Positions 43,805 to 51,763 of a stretch of DNA of 64,000 bases are shown here, in pieces. The notes beneath the pieces were generated by a model that was given only the letters and a program-made list of their open reading frames with translations, searched no databases and was not told the origin of the DNA. Position 1 is the stretch's first letter. Every line of letters begins with the position of its first letter. The DNA is taken from the NCBI RefSeq assembly GCF_024433635.1, contig NZ_WNJZ01000012.1:1-64000 (forward strand), written 5' to 3'. The position numbers and the translations under genes were made by a program. This DNA is from Ruminococcus sp. zg-924. GTDB lineage: Bacteria; Bacillota; Clostridia; Oscillospirales; Acutalibacteraceae.

Positions 43805-43835
43805 AAAAAAGCCTGCTGAATTTTCAGCAGGCTTT
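43805..43835 (-). terminator. Terminator of prfB
   Basis: On the minus strand a 13-bp perfect stem (43835-43823 with 43820-43808) and two-base loop region are followed by TTTTTT ending at 43805. Confidence 0.85.
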
Positions 43836-43859
43836 AAGCTTATTAAGTTGTATTTTCAT

Positions 43860-44978
43860 TTAACCCTCAAGTGTTCCTTGGCTTTGCGCCTTAAGGTAAG
43901 CGTTGATGAATCCGTCAATGTCGCCGTCCATAACGGCGTTTATGTTGCTCGATTCAAAGGCTGTTCGGTTGTCCTTTACAAGTGTGTACGGCATAAATAC
44001 ATATGAGCGAATCTGTGAGCCCCATGTGATTTCCTTTTGAACGCCCTTGATGTCCTCAATTTTGTCAAGATGCTCCCTCTCCTTGATTTCCATAAGCTTT
44101 GAGGCAAGCATTTTCATTGCAACATCACGGTTTTGATACTGACTTCTCTCAACCTGACAGGCAACAACAATACCAGTCGGAATATGTGTAAGACGGACGG
44201 CAGATGAGGTCTTGTTAACCTTCTGTCCGCCTGCACCACTTGCACGGTAAACGTCCATCTTTATGTCCTCCGGCTTGATGTCGATTTCAATATTGTCATC
44301 AATTTCGGGCATAACCTCAAGAGATGCAAACGATGTGTGACGTCTGCCTGAGGAGTCAAACGGCGATACTCTTACAAGGCGGTGAACGCCTGATTCGCTC
44401 TTTAAGTAGCCGTAAGCGTTTATGCCTTCAACAAGGATTGTAGCGCTTTTAAGACCTGCCTCCTCGCCGTCGAGGTAGTCGAGAGTTTTAACCTTAAAAT
44501 TGTGCCGCTCTGCCCAGCGGTTATACATACGGTACAGCATTTCTGCCCAGTCCTGTGCCTCTGTGCCGCCGGAACCGGCATGGAAAGTTACGATGGCGTT
44601 TTTGGAGTCGTATTCGCCTGTGAGCAGGGTAGAAAGCCTTTGCTCTTCAAGTGAGCTTTTTATTTTTTCAACCTCCTGCTGAGCCTCCTCAAGGAGCGAT
44701 AAATCCTCCTCTTCATTGGCAAGCTCAATCAAAGCCAATGCGTCTTCAAAGCCGGCCGCAAGATTGTTGTAGCCGTCAACCTTGCCCTTGAGCATACTTG
44801 TGCGCTGCAAAATTTTCTGTGAATTTTCCATATCGTCCCAGAACCCCGGTTCAGCCGCCCTATGCTCAAGCTGCTGAATTTCGGATTCCATCGCCTTAAG
44901 ACCAAGTGCGTCCGCAAGGTCGTCAATGTCGGGCTTAAGTCTTTCCAAATCTAAGCGAAGCTCTTCAAACTGTATCAA
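43860..44978 (-). CDS. prfB: Peptide chain release factor 2
   Basis: Reads UGA and UAA. 372 residues with the SPF codon-recognition tripeptide (RVSPFDSSGRR) and the GGQ loop (RASGAGGQKVNKTSSAVR). The reading frame is continuous from the N terminus: no in-frame UGA and no CTT-TGA frameshift site, unlike most bacterial prfB. ATG 44987 sits inside the AAAGGATG ribosome site, so TTG 44978, eight bases further on, is the likelier start. Convergent with secG. Confidence 0.95.
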   Translation of the reverse strand: MIQFEELRLDLERLKPDIDDLADALGLKAMESEIQQLEHRAAEPGFWDDMENSQKILQRTSMLKGKVDGYNNLAAGFEDALALIELANEEEDLSLLEEAQQEVEKIKSSLEEQRLSTLLTGEYDSKNAIVTFHAGSGGTEAQDWAEMLYRMYNRWAERHNFKVKTLDYLDGEEAGLKSATILVEGINAYGYLKSESGVHRLVRVSPFDSSGRRHTSFASLEVMPEIDDNIEIDIKPEDIKMDVYRASGAGGQKVNKTSSAVRLTHIPTGIVVACQVERSQYQNRDVAMKMLASKLMEIKEREHLDKIEDIKGVQKEITWGSQIRSYVFMPYTLVKDNRTAFESSNINAVMDGDIDGFINAYLKAQSQGTLEG

Positions 44979-45142
44979 AAATATCATCCTTTACTATTCA
45001 CTTCTTCTTATTATAAATTATCCGAGAGAAAATGTAAAGTAATATCAGTATTTTCCTTGTGTTAAAGCCGTTTTGAGAGGGAGAATACTATAAGGGGCGG
45101 ATATAACACAAGAGAAACGTAAGAGTGAAAGGGTGGTAACCG

Positions 45143-45319
45143 ATGAGCAAGCCGGCTGTTAATAAAAGTGAAAGCAAGAGGGGAGAGCATATGCCGCCGC
45201 TTACCGAAACAATGTCGGGCGCAGAGCAGTATATTATGGATATTTCAAATCACGTTTCGCATCCGTCGGATGACAGCGTTGAGGAGATGAGATGGTGGAG
45301 CATTGAAAATAAAAAATAG
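45143..45319 (+). CDS. Small hypothetical protein, 58 residues
   Basis: A short frame with a good ribosome site (AGGGTGG about six bases before the ATG). The hydrophilic product begins MSKPAVNKSE, contains MPPLTETMSGAEQYIMDIS and ends EEMRWWSIENKK. No signal, membrane helix or known motif. Codon use resembles neighbours. It stops two bases before the stop codon of the convergent lipoprotein gene. I do not recognise it. Confidence 0.6.
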   Translation: MSKPAVNKSESKRGEHMPPLTETMSGAEQYIMDISNHVSHPSDDSVEEMRWWSIENKK

Positions 45320-45321
45320 CG

Positions 45322-45678
45322 TTAGTCCTTGTGCAGGTTAATTGTACCGCCGCTGTATGTTAGGGTCATTTTGTCGCCCTCAATGTCATAGTCGAATTCA
45401 AAGCTTTTTTTTAGGCGGTTGTCGGTAAGGCGGATTTTGTTGTCGTTAATGAAGCAGTCGCCGTAAAAGTTGGTTTTTGCGCCGCCCATTGACTGCACGT
45501 TAAAGCTTGCCTTTGAGCCGTCAAAGCTTAAGAATACCTTTGTGCTGTATTCTCCGTTTCCGCTCCAGGAGTTTATTCGCAGCTCGTCTGCCTTGTCTGT
45601 TACAGCACTCTGAGTGCAGGAGCAAAACAGCATAGTGATAATGAGCAGCGTTAAGAACAGAAAAAATGACCTCTTCAT
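45322..45678 (-). CDS. Small predicted lipoprotein
   Basis: 118 residues: signal MKRSFFLFLTLLIITM with lipobox LFCSC (modified Cys about 21), then a short beta-rich domain (VFLSFDGSKASFNVQ, KIRLTDNRLKKSFEFDYDIE) ending in DKMTLTYSGGTINLHK. The last strand pattern recalls lipocalin-like DUF5640 domains, unverified. Probably anchored outside the membrane; function unknown. Monocistronic, convergent with the 58-residue frame. Confidence 0.78.
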   Translation of the reverse strand: MKRSFFLFLTLLIITMLFCSCTQSAVTDKADELRINSWSGNGEYSTKVFLSFDGSKASFNVQSMGGAKTNFYGDCFINDNKIRLTDNRLKKSFEFDYDIEGDKMTLTYSGGTINLHKD

Positions 45679-45776
45679 TTTTATCCCCCAAAAAGTTTTA
45701 TATAGGGTATTTTATGAGGGTTGAAGTCTTCTTATACAGCGGCAGAAATAAATATTAAAAAAACTTGAAAAAAGTC

Positions 45777-45805
45777 TTGACTTTACGTTGTCTGTTTGCT
45801 ATAAT
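45777..45805 (+). promoter_or_regulatory. Promoter of tRNA-Leu
   Basis: TTGACT 45777-45782, 17-base spacer, perfect TATAAT 45800-45805; the tRNA starts 22 bases later. Confidence 0.8.
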
Positions 45806-45826
45806 ATCTATCGTTGACTGAGAAAT

Positions 45827-45911
45827 GCGAGTGTGCTGGAATAGGCAGACAGGCACGTTTGAGGGGCGTGTGTTTCACGACGTATGGGTTCAAGTCCCAT
45901 CACTCGCACCA
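45827..45911 (+). tRNA. tRNA-Leu (anticodon GAG)
   Basis: Acceptor GCGAGTG 45827-45833 pairs with CACTCGC 45901-45907, with CCA encoded at 45909-45911. The anticodon stem CACGT/GCGTG encloses TTGAGGG, giving anticodon GAG for CUC/CUU. A long variable arm (class II tRNA) and a TTCAAGT T-loop complete the cloverleaf. Confidence 0.95.
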
Positions 45912-45915
45912 TAAC

Positions 45916-45963
45916 AGGACACCAATTTTGATACAATGGGTATCATGATTGGTGTCCTTTTTT
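45916..45963 (+). terminator. Terminator of tRNA-Leu
   Basis: AGGACACCAAT 45916-45926 pairs with ATTGGTGTCCT 45948-45958; an inner stem TGATAC/GTATCA (45929-45934 with 45940-45945) continues it. TTTTTT follows. Confidence 0.9.
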
Positions 45964-45978
45964 ATTTTAAAATGCGTG

Positions 45979-46006
45979 TTTACTTTTTTAGGGGAGATGT
46001 TATAAT
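45979..46006 (+). promoter_or_regulatory. Promoter of the 68-residue protein gene
   Basis: TTTACT 45979-45984, 16-base spacer, perfect TATAAT 46001-46006. Confidence 0.5.
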
Positions 46007-46052
46007 TTGTAAGGTAGAGCGATAAATCGGTATTTGAAAGGGGTAAAACACA

Positions 46053-46259
46053 ATGAGTAAATATAACTCTTTATGGGAATATGTGCAGGGTAAAAAAAGT
46101 CAATCTTTTAAGCTGACGTTTGAAGAAATACAACATATTGCAGGGATACCAATAGATCATTCCTTTCTAAAATACAAAAAGGAACTTACAGAATACGGAT
46201 ATCAAGTAGGAAAAATATCTATGAAAGAACAAACAGTTATTTTTGAAAAGATTGATTGA
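46053..46259 (+). CDS. Small protein, DUF7662-like
   Basis: 68 residues: SKYNSLWEYVQ at the N terminus, then LTFEEIQHIAGIPIDHSF and a C-terminal strand pair. The LWEYV ... LTFEEIxxIxGxPI pattern resembles the short DUF7662 domain often found beside or within defence and regulatory proteins; the match is from memory. GAAAGGGG precedes the ATG. Followed by a strong terminator; single-gene unit with unknown role. Confidence 0.7.
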   Translation: MSKYNSLWEYVQGKKSQSFKLTFEEIQHIAGIPIDHSFLKYKKELTEYGYQVGKISMKEQTVIFEKID

Positions 46260-46378
46260 TAGAGTCCTGTTTGTTAAGAAAAAGCAGCATACTTGCTCCT
46301 TTGTAATTTCCAAACCTGTTAGCGAAAGATTGGAAAATGTGTACTTTTATAAAATTAGGTCGCTGATTTCAAAAATGC

Positions 46379-46422
46379 AATCTCGAAAATGGCTTAGATA
46401 AGCTGTTTTCGGGATTTTTTTC
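46379..46422 (+). terminator. Terminator downstream of the 68-residue gene
   Basis: An 11-bp stem (46379-46389 with 46406-46416, one G-U) with an inner GCTT/AAGC pair and a T-run. The gap 46260-46605 otherwise holds only this and the next promoter. Confidence 0.75.
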
Positions 46423-46541
46423 TTGCTTTTGCTTAAAATGTTATGAGTGCGGGCTGATTTGTGATGAATTATGAGGACATATTTTGTAAAGCGTCACTTT
46501 TGCTTTATTCACATAATTTGCAAATAATTTATAAAATTATA

Positions 46542-46570
46542 TTGAAATTCGACAATTTGTGAGATATAAT
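46542..46570 (+). promoter_or_regulatory. Promoter of the 275-residue lipoprotein gene
   Basis: TTGAAA 46542-46547, 17-base spacer, perfect TATAAT 46565-46570. Confidence 0.65.
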
Positions 46571-46605
46571 ATATATAATAAATATTTGTGCTTGGATGTG
46601 TAAAT

Positions 46606-47433
46606 ATGAAAAAAAGGATTATTGCTTTGGTTGCTGCCGCTGCAGTTTTAATTGGTGCGGCAGGCTGTTGCAGTATAGATGTGAATTTTAACGGCAAATC
46701 TTCAAGCAGCGATTTATCGTCAGAGAAGCAGACAGAAATAAATACTCAGCCGAAATCTGAGCAGCCAAAAGCTGAGGAGCCAAAGGCTGAGGCTAAAACA
46801 AATCCGGATGTGCAAACCTCGTCCGACAAGCTTTACAACTATATAGACGTATATAAAAGCGCAAGTGTTGACTATACGGACGAAGTTGGCAACAGCTACT
46901 CATCAACCTACACTGTTCCCGAAATTTTGCTTAACAGCGAGGACGCATCAGAGGTTAACAGCGAGATACAAAGAGAATGTGAAAAGAAAATAAGGGATAG
47001 TGAGAACGCTGAGAAGAATAAATCAAGCCTTATTTGCTTGGGCATTGAATATGAGGCGTGGCTTAACGGCAACATTCTGTCGCTTACCATTTCTGAGAAA
47101 TACGATGGAAGCTACACACATTATTTGGTATATTCCTTTGACGTGCGAACAGGCGAGGAACTTGATAATGACGAATTTGCCGTAGATATGGGAATCAGCG
47201 AGAACGAGCTTGATAAAAGAATAAAAACTGCAATGACAGATTTCTTTAAAAATGAATACTCTTCAATGGCCGGCGACAGCCTGTATGATCTTCAGCTTAA
47301 CAAAACCTTATCCGAGGACAATGTGGACGAGGCTGAGGTGTATTACGGTGAAAACGGCGTGCCGTATGTTTGGTGTTGTATTTACTCATTGGCGGGTGCT
47401 GAAATATATGAGCATTTGCTGAAGCTAAACTAA
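46606..47433 (+). CDS. Lipoprotein with DUF3298/PdaC-like domain
   Basis: 275 residues. Signal MKKRIIALVAAAAVLI with lipobox AAGC, then a Lys/Pro/Glu-rich linker with KAEEPKAEAK repeats (about 40-70). The mature domain (about 85-275) has VPEILLNSEDASEVNSEIQ, EYEAWLNGNILSLTISEKYDG, YSFDVRTGEELD and a C-terminal ENGVPYVW segment, the order seen in DUF4163/DUF3298 extracellular proteins. Ligand unknown. The ribosome site is weak. Monocistronic. Confidence 0.8.
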   Translation: MKKRIIALVAAAAVLIGAAGCCSIDVNFNGKSSSSDLSSEKQTEINTQPKSEQPKAEEPKAEAKTNPDVQTSSDKLYNYIDVYKSASVDYTDEVGNSYSSTYTVPEILLNSEDASEVNSEIQRECEKKIRDSENAEKNKSSLICLGIEYEAWLNGNILSLTISEKYDGSYTHYLVYSFDVRTGEELDNDEFAVDMGISENELDKRIKTAMTDFFKNEYSSMAGDSLYDLQLNKTLSEDNVDEAEVYYGENGVPYVWCCIYSLAGAEIYEHLLKLN

Positions 47434-47480
47434 GTTTTTTACGGTGGACATTTTTATGTCCTATATCATCCTTTCTGAAT

Positions 47481-47520
47481 AAAGCACAGTACGGGTAATT
47501 CTGTACTGTGCTTTTGTTTT
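47481..47520 (+). terminator. Terminator of the DUF3298-like lipoprotein gene
   Basis: AAAGCACAGTAC 47481-47492 pairs perfectly with GTACTGTGCTTT 47503-47514, then TGTTTTT. Confidence 0.85.
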
Positions 47521-47553
47521 TAAGAAAAAATCAGCAAAAATTCTATTTGAACA

Positions 47554-47582
47554 TTGTGCAACAGCGTGAAAAGTGATATAAT
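47554..47582 (+). promoter_or_regulatory. Promoter of the flavodiiron fusion gene
   Basis: TTGTGC 47554-47559, 17-base spacer, perfect TATAAT 47577-47582. Confidence 0.6.
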
Positions 47583-47642
47583 CAAAAAAACAACAAATAT
47601 CGCAGATATAACTAATTTTTCAATAAACAGGAGGAACAGGCA

Positions 47643-49433
47643 ATGCAGATTACAAATGATGTTATCTATGTAGGTGTGAATGACCATAAGATAGATTTAT
47701 TCGAGGGTCAGTATGTTGTTCCAAACGGAATGGCTTACAACTCCTATGTGATTAAGGACGAGAAAACGGCTGTTTTTGATACGGTTGACATTAACTTTAC
47801 TCACGAGTGGCTTGATAATATTGCCGCTGCTCTTGACGGAAAAGCTCCGGATTACCTTATTGTTCAGCATATGGAGCCGGACCACTCGGCAAACATTCAG
47901 AACTTTGTAAATATTTACCCCGATACAAAAATTGTAGCAAACGCAAAAACCTTTACAATGATGAATCAATTTTTTGATTTTGATATTGAGGATAGAAAGG
48001 TTGTTGTTGCAAACGGCGAGAGCCTTTCGCTTGGCAGACACGAGCTTACCTTTGTGTTCGCTCCGATGGTTCACTGGCCGGAGGTTATGATGACCTACGA
48101 TTCAACCGACAAAATTCTCTTCTCGGCTGACGGCTTCGGCAAGTTTGGCGCTTTGGACGTTGACGAGGACTGGGCTTGTGAGGCTCGCCGTTATTATATC
48201 GGCATTGTCGGCAAGTATGGCGCACAGGTTCAGAATGTTCTGAAAAAGGCGGCAGGGCTTGACATTCAGATTATCTGCCCTTTGCACGGTCCTGTGCTTA
48301 CAGAAAACCTTGGCTACTACATAAACCTCTATGACATCTGGTCGTCTTACAGGGCTGAGGACGACGGCATTGTTATTGCATATACATCTGTTTACGGACA
48401 TACAAAGGCAGCTGTGCTTAAGTTTGCCGAGATGCTCAAGAGGAAGGGTGCTCCGAAGGTATCTCTGTTTGACCTTGCAAGGGACGATATGGCAGAGGCT
48501 GTTGAGGATGCGTTCCGTTACAGCAAGCTTGTTCTTGCTACAACAACCTACAACGCAGATATTTTCCCGTTTATGCGTGAATACATAAACCACCTTACCG
48601 AGAGAAATTATCAGAACAGAACAGTTGCCTTTATCGAAAACGGCACATGGGCACCGCTTGCCGCAAAGACAATGAAGGGAATGTTTGAAAAGAGCAAAAA
48701 CCTTACCATTGCCGATACAACCGTTACAATTAAGTCTGCTCTTAATGCCGACAGCACACAGCAGCTTGAGAAGCTTGCAGACGAGCTGTGCAAGGAGTAT
48801 GTTGCTCAGTCTGACGACGCCAGCGACAAGCACGATATGAGCGCACTGTTCAAGATAGGCTATGGACTTTATGTTGTTACATCAAACGACGGAAACAGGG
48901 ATAACGGTCTTATTGTAAATACGGTAACACAGCTTACAGATTCACCAAACCGTGTGGCTGTAAATATTAACAAGGCGAACTATTCGTACCATACAATTAA
49001 GCAAACAGGCAAAATGAATGTTAACTGTCTGTCGGTTGACGCACCGTTCAAGGTGTTTGAAACCTTTGGCTTCCAAAGCGGAAGAAATACGGATAAGTTC
49101 AAGAGCTGTGAGGTTTTGCGTTCAGACAACGGATTGGTGTTCCTGCCGAGATATATTAACGCATTTATGTCGCTTAAGGTTGAGCAGTATGTTGACCTTG
49201 ACACCCACGGAATGTTTATCTGCACGGTTACCGAGGCAAGAGTTATGAGCGACAAGGAAACTATGACCTACACATATTACCAGAACAATGTTAAGCCAAA
49301 GCCGGAAACACAGGGCAAAAAAGGCTTTGTGTGCAAGATTTGCGGATATATTTATGAGGGCGATGTTTTGCCGGACGATTATATCTGCCCGCTGTGCAAG
49401 CACGGTGTGGCTGACTTTGAGTCAATAGAGTAA
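47643..49433 (+). CDS. Flavodiiron protein fused to flavin reductase and rubredoxin
   Basis: 596-residue O2/NO-detoxifying protein. Residues 1-240: MBL-type diiron domain with His76, Glu78, Asp80, His81 (QHMEPDHSAN), His144, Asp163 and His215. About 242-390: flavodoxin domain (IAYTSVYGHTKAAV binds FMN). About 400-550: FMN-binding flavin reductase-like domain (ALFKIGYGLYVVTSNDG). 558-596: rubredoxin with Cys564/567/582/585 (CKICG, CPLCK). In Moorella the last two domains form a separate partner, Hrb, of FprA; here all are one chain, so electrons may pass from NAD(P)H flavin to the diiron site internally. GGAGGAACAGGCA precedes the ATG. Monocistronic. Confidence 0.95.
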   Translation: MQITNDVIYVGVNDHKIDLFEGQYVVPNGMAYNSYVIKDEKTAVFDTVDINFTHEWLDNIAAALDGKAPDYLIVQHMEPDHSANIQNFVNIYPDTKIVANAKTFTMMNQFFDFDIEDRKVVVANGESLSLGRHELTFVFAPMVHWPEVMMTYDSTDKILFSADGFGKFGALDVDEDWACEARRYYIGIVGKYGAQVQNVLKKAAGLDIQIICPLHGPVLTENLGYYINLYDIWSSYRAEDDGIVIAYTSVYGHTKAAVLKFAEMLKRKGAPKVSLFDLARDDMAEAVEDAFRYSKLVLATTTYNADIFPFMREYINHLTERNYQNRTVAFIENGTWAPLAAKTMKGMFEKSKNLTIADTTVTIKSALNADSTQQLEKLADELCKEYVAQSDDASDKHDMSALFKIGYGLYVVTSNDGNRDNGLIVNTVTQLTDSPNRVAVNINKANYSYHTIKQTGKMNVNCLSVDAPFKVFETFGFQSGRNTDKFKSCEVLRSDNGLVFLPRYINAFMSLKVEQYVDLDTHGMFICTVTEARVMSDKETMTYTYYQNNVKPKPETQGKKGFVCKICGYIYEGDVLPDDYICPLCKHGVADFESIE

Positions 49434-49451
49434 TAAACACGATAACTAAAA

Positions 49452-49476
49452 ATGGGTCGGCGTTATGCCGACCCAT
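49452..49476. terminator. Hairpin between convergent flavodiiron and kinase genes
   Basis: ATGGGTCGGC 49452-49461 pairs with GCCGACCCAT 49467-49476 around GTTAT. The downstream T-tract is interrupted on both strands. Confidence 0.55.
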
Positions 49477-49500
49477 AAATTATTATTCTATATTTGCTGA

Positions 49501-50250
49501 TTATTCGTAGTCAACAACGTCTATCCACTTTGAGAGGAACTCCTTCTCATCTTCAAAGCCCTTAACCATCTGTGAAGCCGCAACAATTGGCAGCCACTGC
49601 TGAACATACTGCTTTGCTGTGTCGCTCTTGTCGCAGAAAAGATTTAGGTACTTGTCAGCAAGCTCAGGCTGACGAAGTGAGAACAAAAGATATGTTCTTG
49701 CGGCGTCTGCTGACGCATTGCCCTGAGTTGCGTGTGACCAGTCAAGAATATACATTGTGCCATCGTCCTGAACAATAATGTTGGACGGGTTAAAGTCGCC
49801 GTGGCAAACCTTGTTGTGCTTTGGCATACTGTCAAGCCTTGTGTGAAGCTCGTATTTAATGGTTGCGCTGATTCCCTCAAGGCTTGAAATTTTTCTGTTC
49901 ATCTTATCCTTAAGCTTGTTGAGCATAGGTGCTCTCTTGCTTTGAACCTCAAGCTGAAGGTCAACGAACTTTTCAAGGTACTCGTCAACTTTGTCGGGGT
50001 TTTCGTCAATAAGCTGCTGCAATGTTTTGCCCTCAATATAGTCAAGGGTGATAGCCCACTTGCCGTCAACAACAGATACTGCGTTGATTTTTGGAATGTT
50101 AAGACCTGTTTCCTCAACTCTTGCCTGATTTAAAGCTTCGTTAAGAACGTCAGCCTTTGGATATGTAGGACCGAACACCTTTATTGTGTAAGCTCCGTCC
50201 TTGTATATGCATTTGTCGGGTCTTTCAGCTAAAATCTTATCAATAGCCAT
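49501..50250 (-). CDS. APH/choline-kinase-fold phosphotransferase
   Basis: 249 residues. Kinase motifs: catalytic CHGDFNPSNIIV and metal-binding ILDWSHATQGN, with YIEGKTLQQLIDE in the N lobe. It resembles a family of small aminoglycoside-phosphotransferase-like proteins of gut anaerobes (TIGR02172-like, from memory). The natural substrate is unknown; antibiotic resistance should not be assumed. ATG 50250 has AAAGGAG nine bases upstream; the frame extends upstream without a site. Confidence 0.82.
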   Translation of the reverse strand: MAIDKILAERPDKCIYKDGAYTIKVFGPTYPKADVLNEALNQARVEETGLNIPKINAVSVVDGKWAITLDYIEGKTLQQLIDENPDKVDEYLEKFVDLQLEVQSKRAPMLNKLKDKMNRKISSLEGISATIKYELHTRLDSMPKHNKVCHGDFNPSNIIVQDDGTMYILDWSHATQGNASADAARTYLLFSLRQPELADKYLNLFCDKSDTAKQYVQQWLPIVAASQMVKGFEDEKEFLSKWIDVVDYE

Positions 50251-50597
50251 AATAATTAACTCCTTTCGGTGATAAAATACAAAAATTCGATTAAAAATGC
50301 AGATAGAGATATGCATATTTTAAACCTGCACTTATTATACTACATTTATTACATAATGTGTAGTAAAAAAATCACAAAAATTTTAAAAGAGTTTTTGTGT
50401 AATACGTCAAATTATACAAGAATTTTACAACTCTTTTTCGTTGAGTTGCTTGAATATTGCTTGTCACCATTTTATGGTAAGGATTTGAGTAAGATTCATA
50501 GAATTATACGCAACTAAAATTAACATCAAATGTCAGCTAATATTGCTGGTAATAGCGATAAACAGATGATAAAATAAATTTCAGGAGGCATATTAAT
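50251..50597. other. Gene-free AT-rich gap
   Basis: 347 bases between divergent genes. AAAAGAGTT 50385-50393 and AACTCTTTT 50429-50437 are complementary and could form a long hairpin. TATAAT-like boxes occur (minus strand near 50337) without clear -35 partners. No coding frame or known RNA is seen. Confidence 0.4.
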
Positions 50598-51032
50598 ATG
50601 ATTGATATGAATTTAAAGAACCTGAGAAAAAAGCATAACCTGAGTCAGGAAAAGCTTGCGGAAAAGCTTGGCGTATCAAGGCAAGCTGTTGCAAAGTGGG
50701 AAAACGGCGACGCTCTGCCTGATATTATGAACTGCCAAAAGTTGTCGGAGCTTTACCGGATTTCTATTGACGAGCTTATAAACTGCGAAATTTGCGTTGA
50801 TGAGCTGAGGAAAAACGAAAAGGACGGCAAGCACGTCTTTGGCGCTGTAACAGTAGGCGAGAGAGGGCAGATAGTTATTCCCATAAAGGCGAGAGAGGTT
50901 TTTGACATAAAGGCAGGCGATAAGATTCTTATTCTTGGTGATGAGGATCAGGGTATAGCGCTTGTGAAATTAAAGTGGTTTTCAAGCTTTGGAAAGAATA
51001 TTTTTTCCGCAAAGGAGGACGAGGAAGAATGA
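50598..51032 (+). CDS. XRE HTH regulator with C-terminal AbrB-like domain
   Basis: 144 residues. The N-terminal Cro/CI helix-turn-helix is clear (LRKKHNLSQEKLAEKLGVSRQ, then AVAKWENGDALPDI). Residues about 80-125 (FGAVTVGERGQIVIPIKARE, FDIKAGDKILILGD) are a SpoVT/AbrB swapped-hairpin domain, itself DNA-binding. Two DNA-binding folds in one small protein are unusual. AGGAGG nine bases upstream. Its stop overlaps the ATPase start (ATGA), so it probably regulates the exporter operon it heads. Confidence 0.88.
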   Translation: MIDMNLKNLRKKHNLSQEKLAEKLGVSRQAVAKWENGDALPDIMNCQKLSELYRISIDELINCEICVDELRKNEKDGKHVFGAVTVGERGQIVIPIKAREVFDIKAGDKILILGDEDQGIALVKLKWFSSFGKNIFSAKEDEEE

Positions 51033-51763
51033 GCGCAATAAAAATTGATAAAATCACAAAACGCTTCGGCACAAAAACGGCGGTAAATAACTTAAGCCTT
51101 GAGATTAATGAGGGCGAGCTTTTTGCGCTTCTCGGCGTAAACGGAGCAGGCAAGACAACACTTATTAAAACGCTCACCTGCCTTTTAAAACCAAACGACG
51201 GTGAGGCTTACATACTTGGTAAAAGCGTGACTACGCAAGCCGACGAGGTGAAAAAGCTGATTAACCTGTCAACGCAGGAAACAGCGGTTGCGCCGAATCT
51301 TACCGTGCGTGAAAACCTGATGATGATAGCTGGTATTTACGGTATGGACAAGGAAAGCGCAAAAGCTAAAACAGATGAAATGATAAATAAGCTTTCGTTC
51401 GGTGATTATGAAAATCAGCGTGCAAAAACGCTTTCGGGCGGCTGGCAGAGAAAGCTGAGCATAGCAATGGCGCTGATAACCGAACCGAAGGTGCTTTTTC
51501 TTGACGAGCCGACCCTTGGTCTTGATGTTCTTGCAAGAAGAGAGCTTTGGGAGCTTGTTAGAAAGCTAAAGGGCAAAATGACAATAATACTTACAACCCA
51601 CTATATGGAGGAGGCTGAGAGCCTGTCCGACAGAATAGGCGTTATGATAAACTCAAACTTAATAACAGTCGGCACTCCCGATGAGCTTATGAAGAAAACG
51701 GAAACGCACAGTGTAGAGGAAGCGTTTGTGAAAATTGCCGGAGGTGGATTAAATGAGAATTAA
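51029..51763 (+). CDS. ABC transporter ATP-binding protein
   Basis: 244 residues with Walker A GVNGAGKTTLIK, Q-loop STQETA, signature LSGGWQRKLSIA, Walker B KVLFLDEPTLGLD and H-loop TTHYMEEAE. This is the DrrA/CcmA-type exporter ATPase class for drugs or lipids. ATG 51029 overlaps the regulator stop, and the gene overlaps the permease by 11 bases: tight translational coupling of a three-gene operon. Confidence 0.93.
   Translation: MSAIKIDKITKRFGTKTAVNNLSLEINEGELFALLGVNGAGKTTLIKTLTCLLKPNDGEAYILGKSVTTQADEVKKLINLSTQETAVAPNLTVRENLMMIAGIYGMDKESAKAKTDEMINKLSFGDYENQRAKTLSGGWQRKLSIAMALITEPKVLFLDEPTLGLDVLARRELWELVRKLKGKMTIILTTHYMEEAESLSDRIGVMINSNLITVGTPDELMKKTETHSVEEAFVKIAGGGLNEN

Noticed and set aside
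48102-48833. 243-codon open frame on the minus strand
   Set aside because: It lies wholly inside the well-supported flavodiiron fusion gene, has a cysteine-rich low-complexity product and no ribosome site; a mirror of codon bias.
49501-50250. Aminoglycoside resistance gene
   Set aside because: Only the kinase fold is evident; the sequence lacks features tying it to a known APH resistance class, so a generic call is used.
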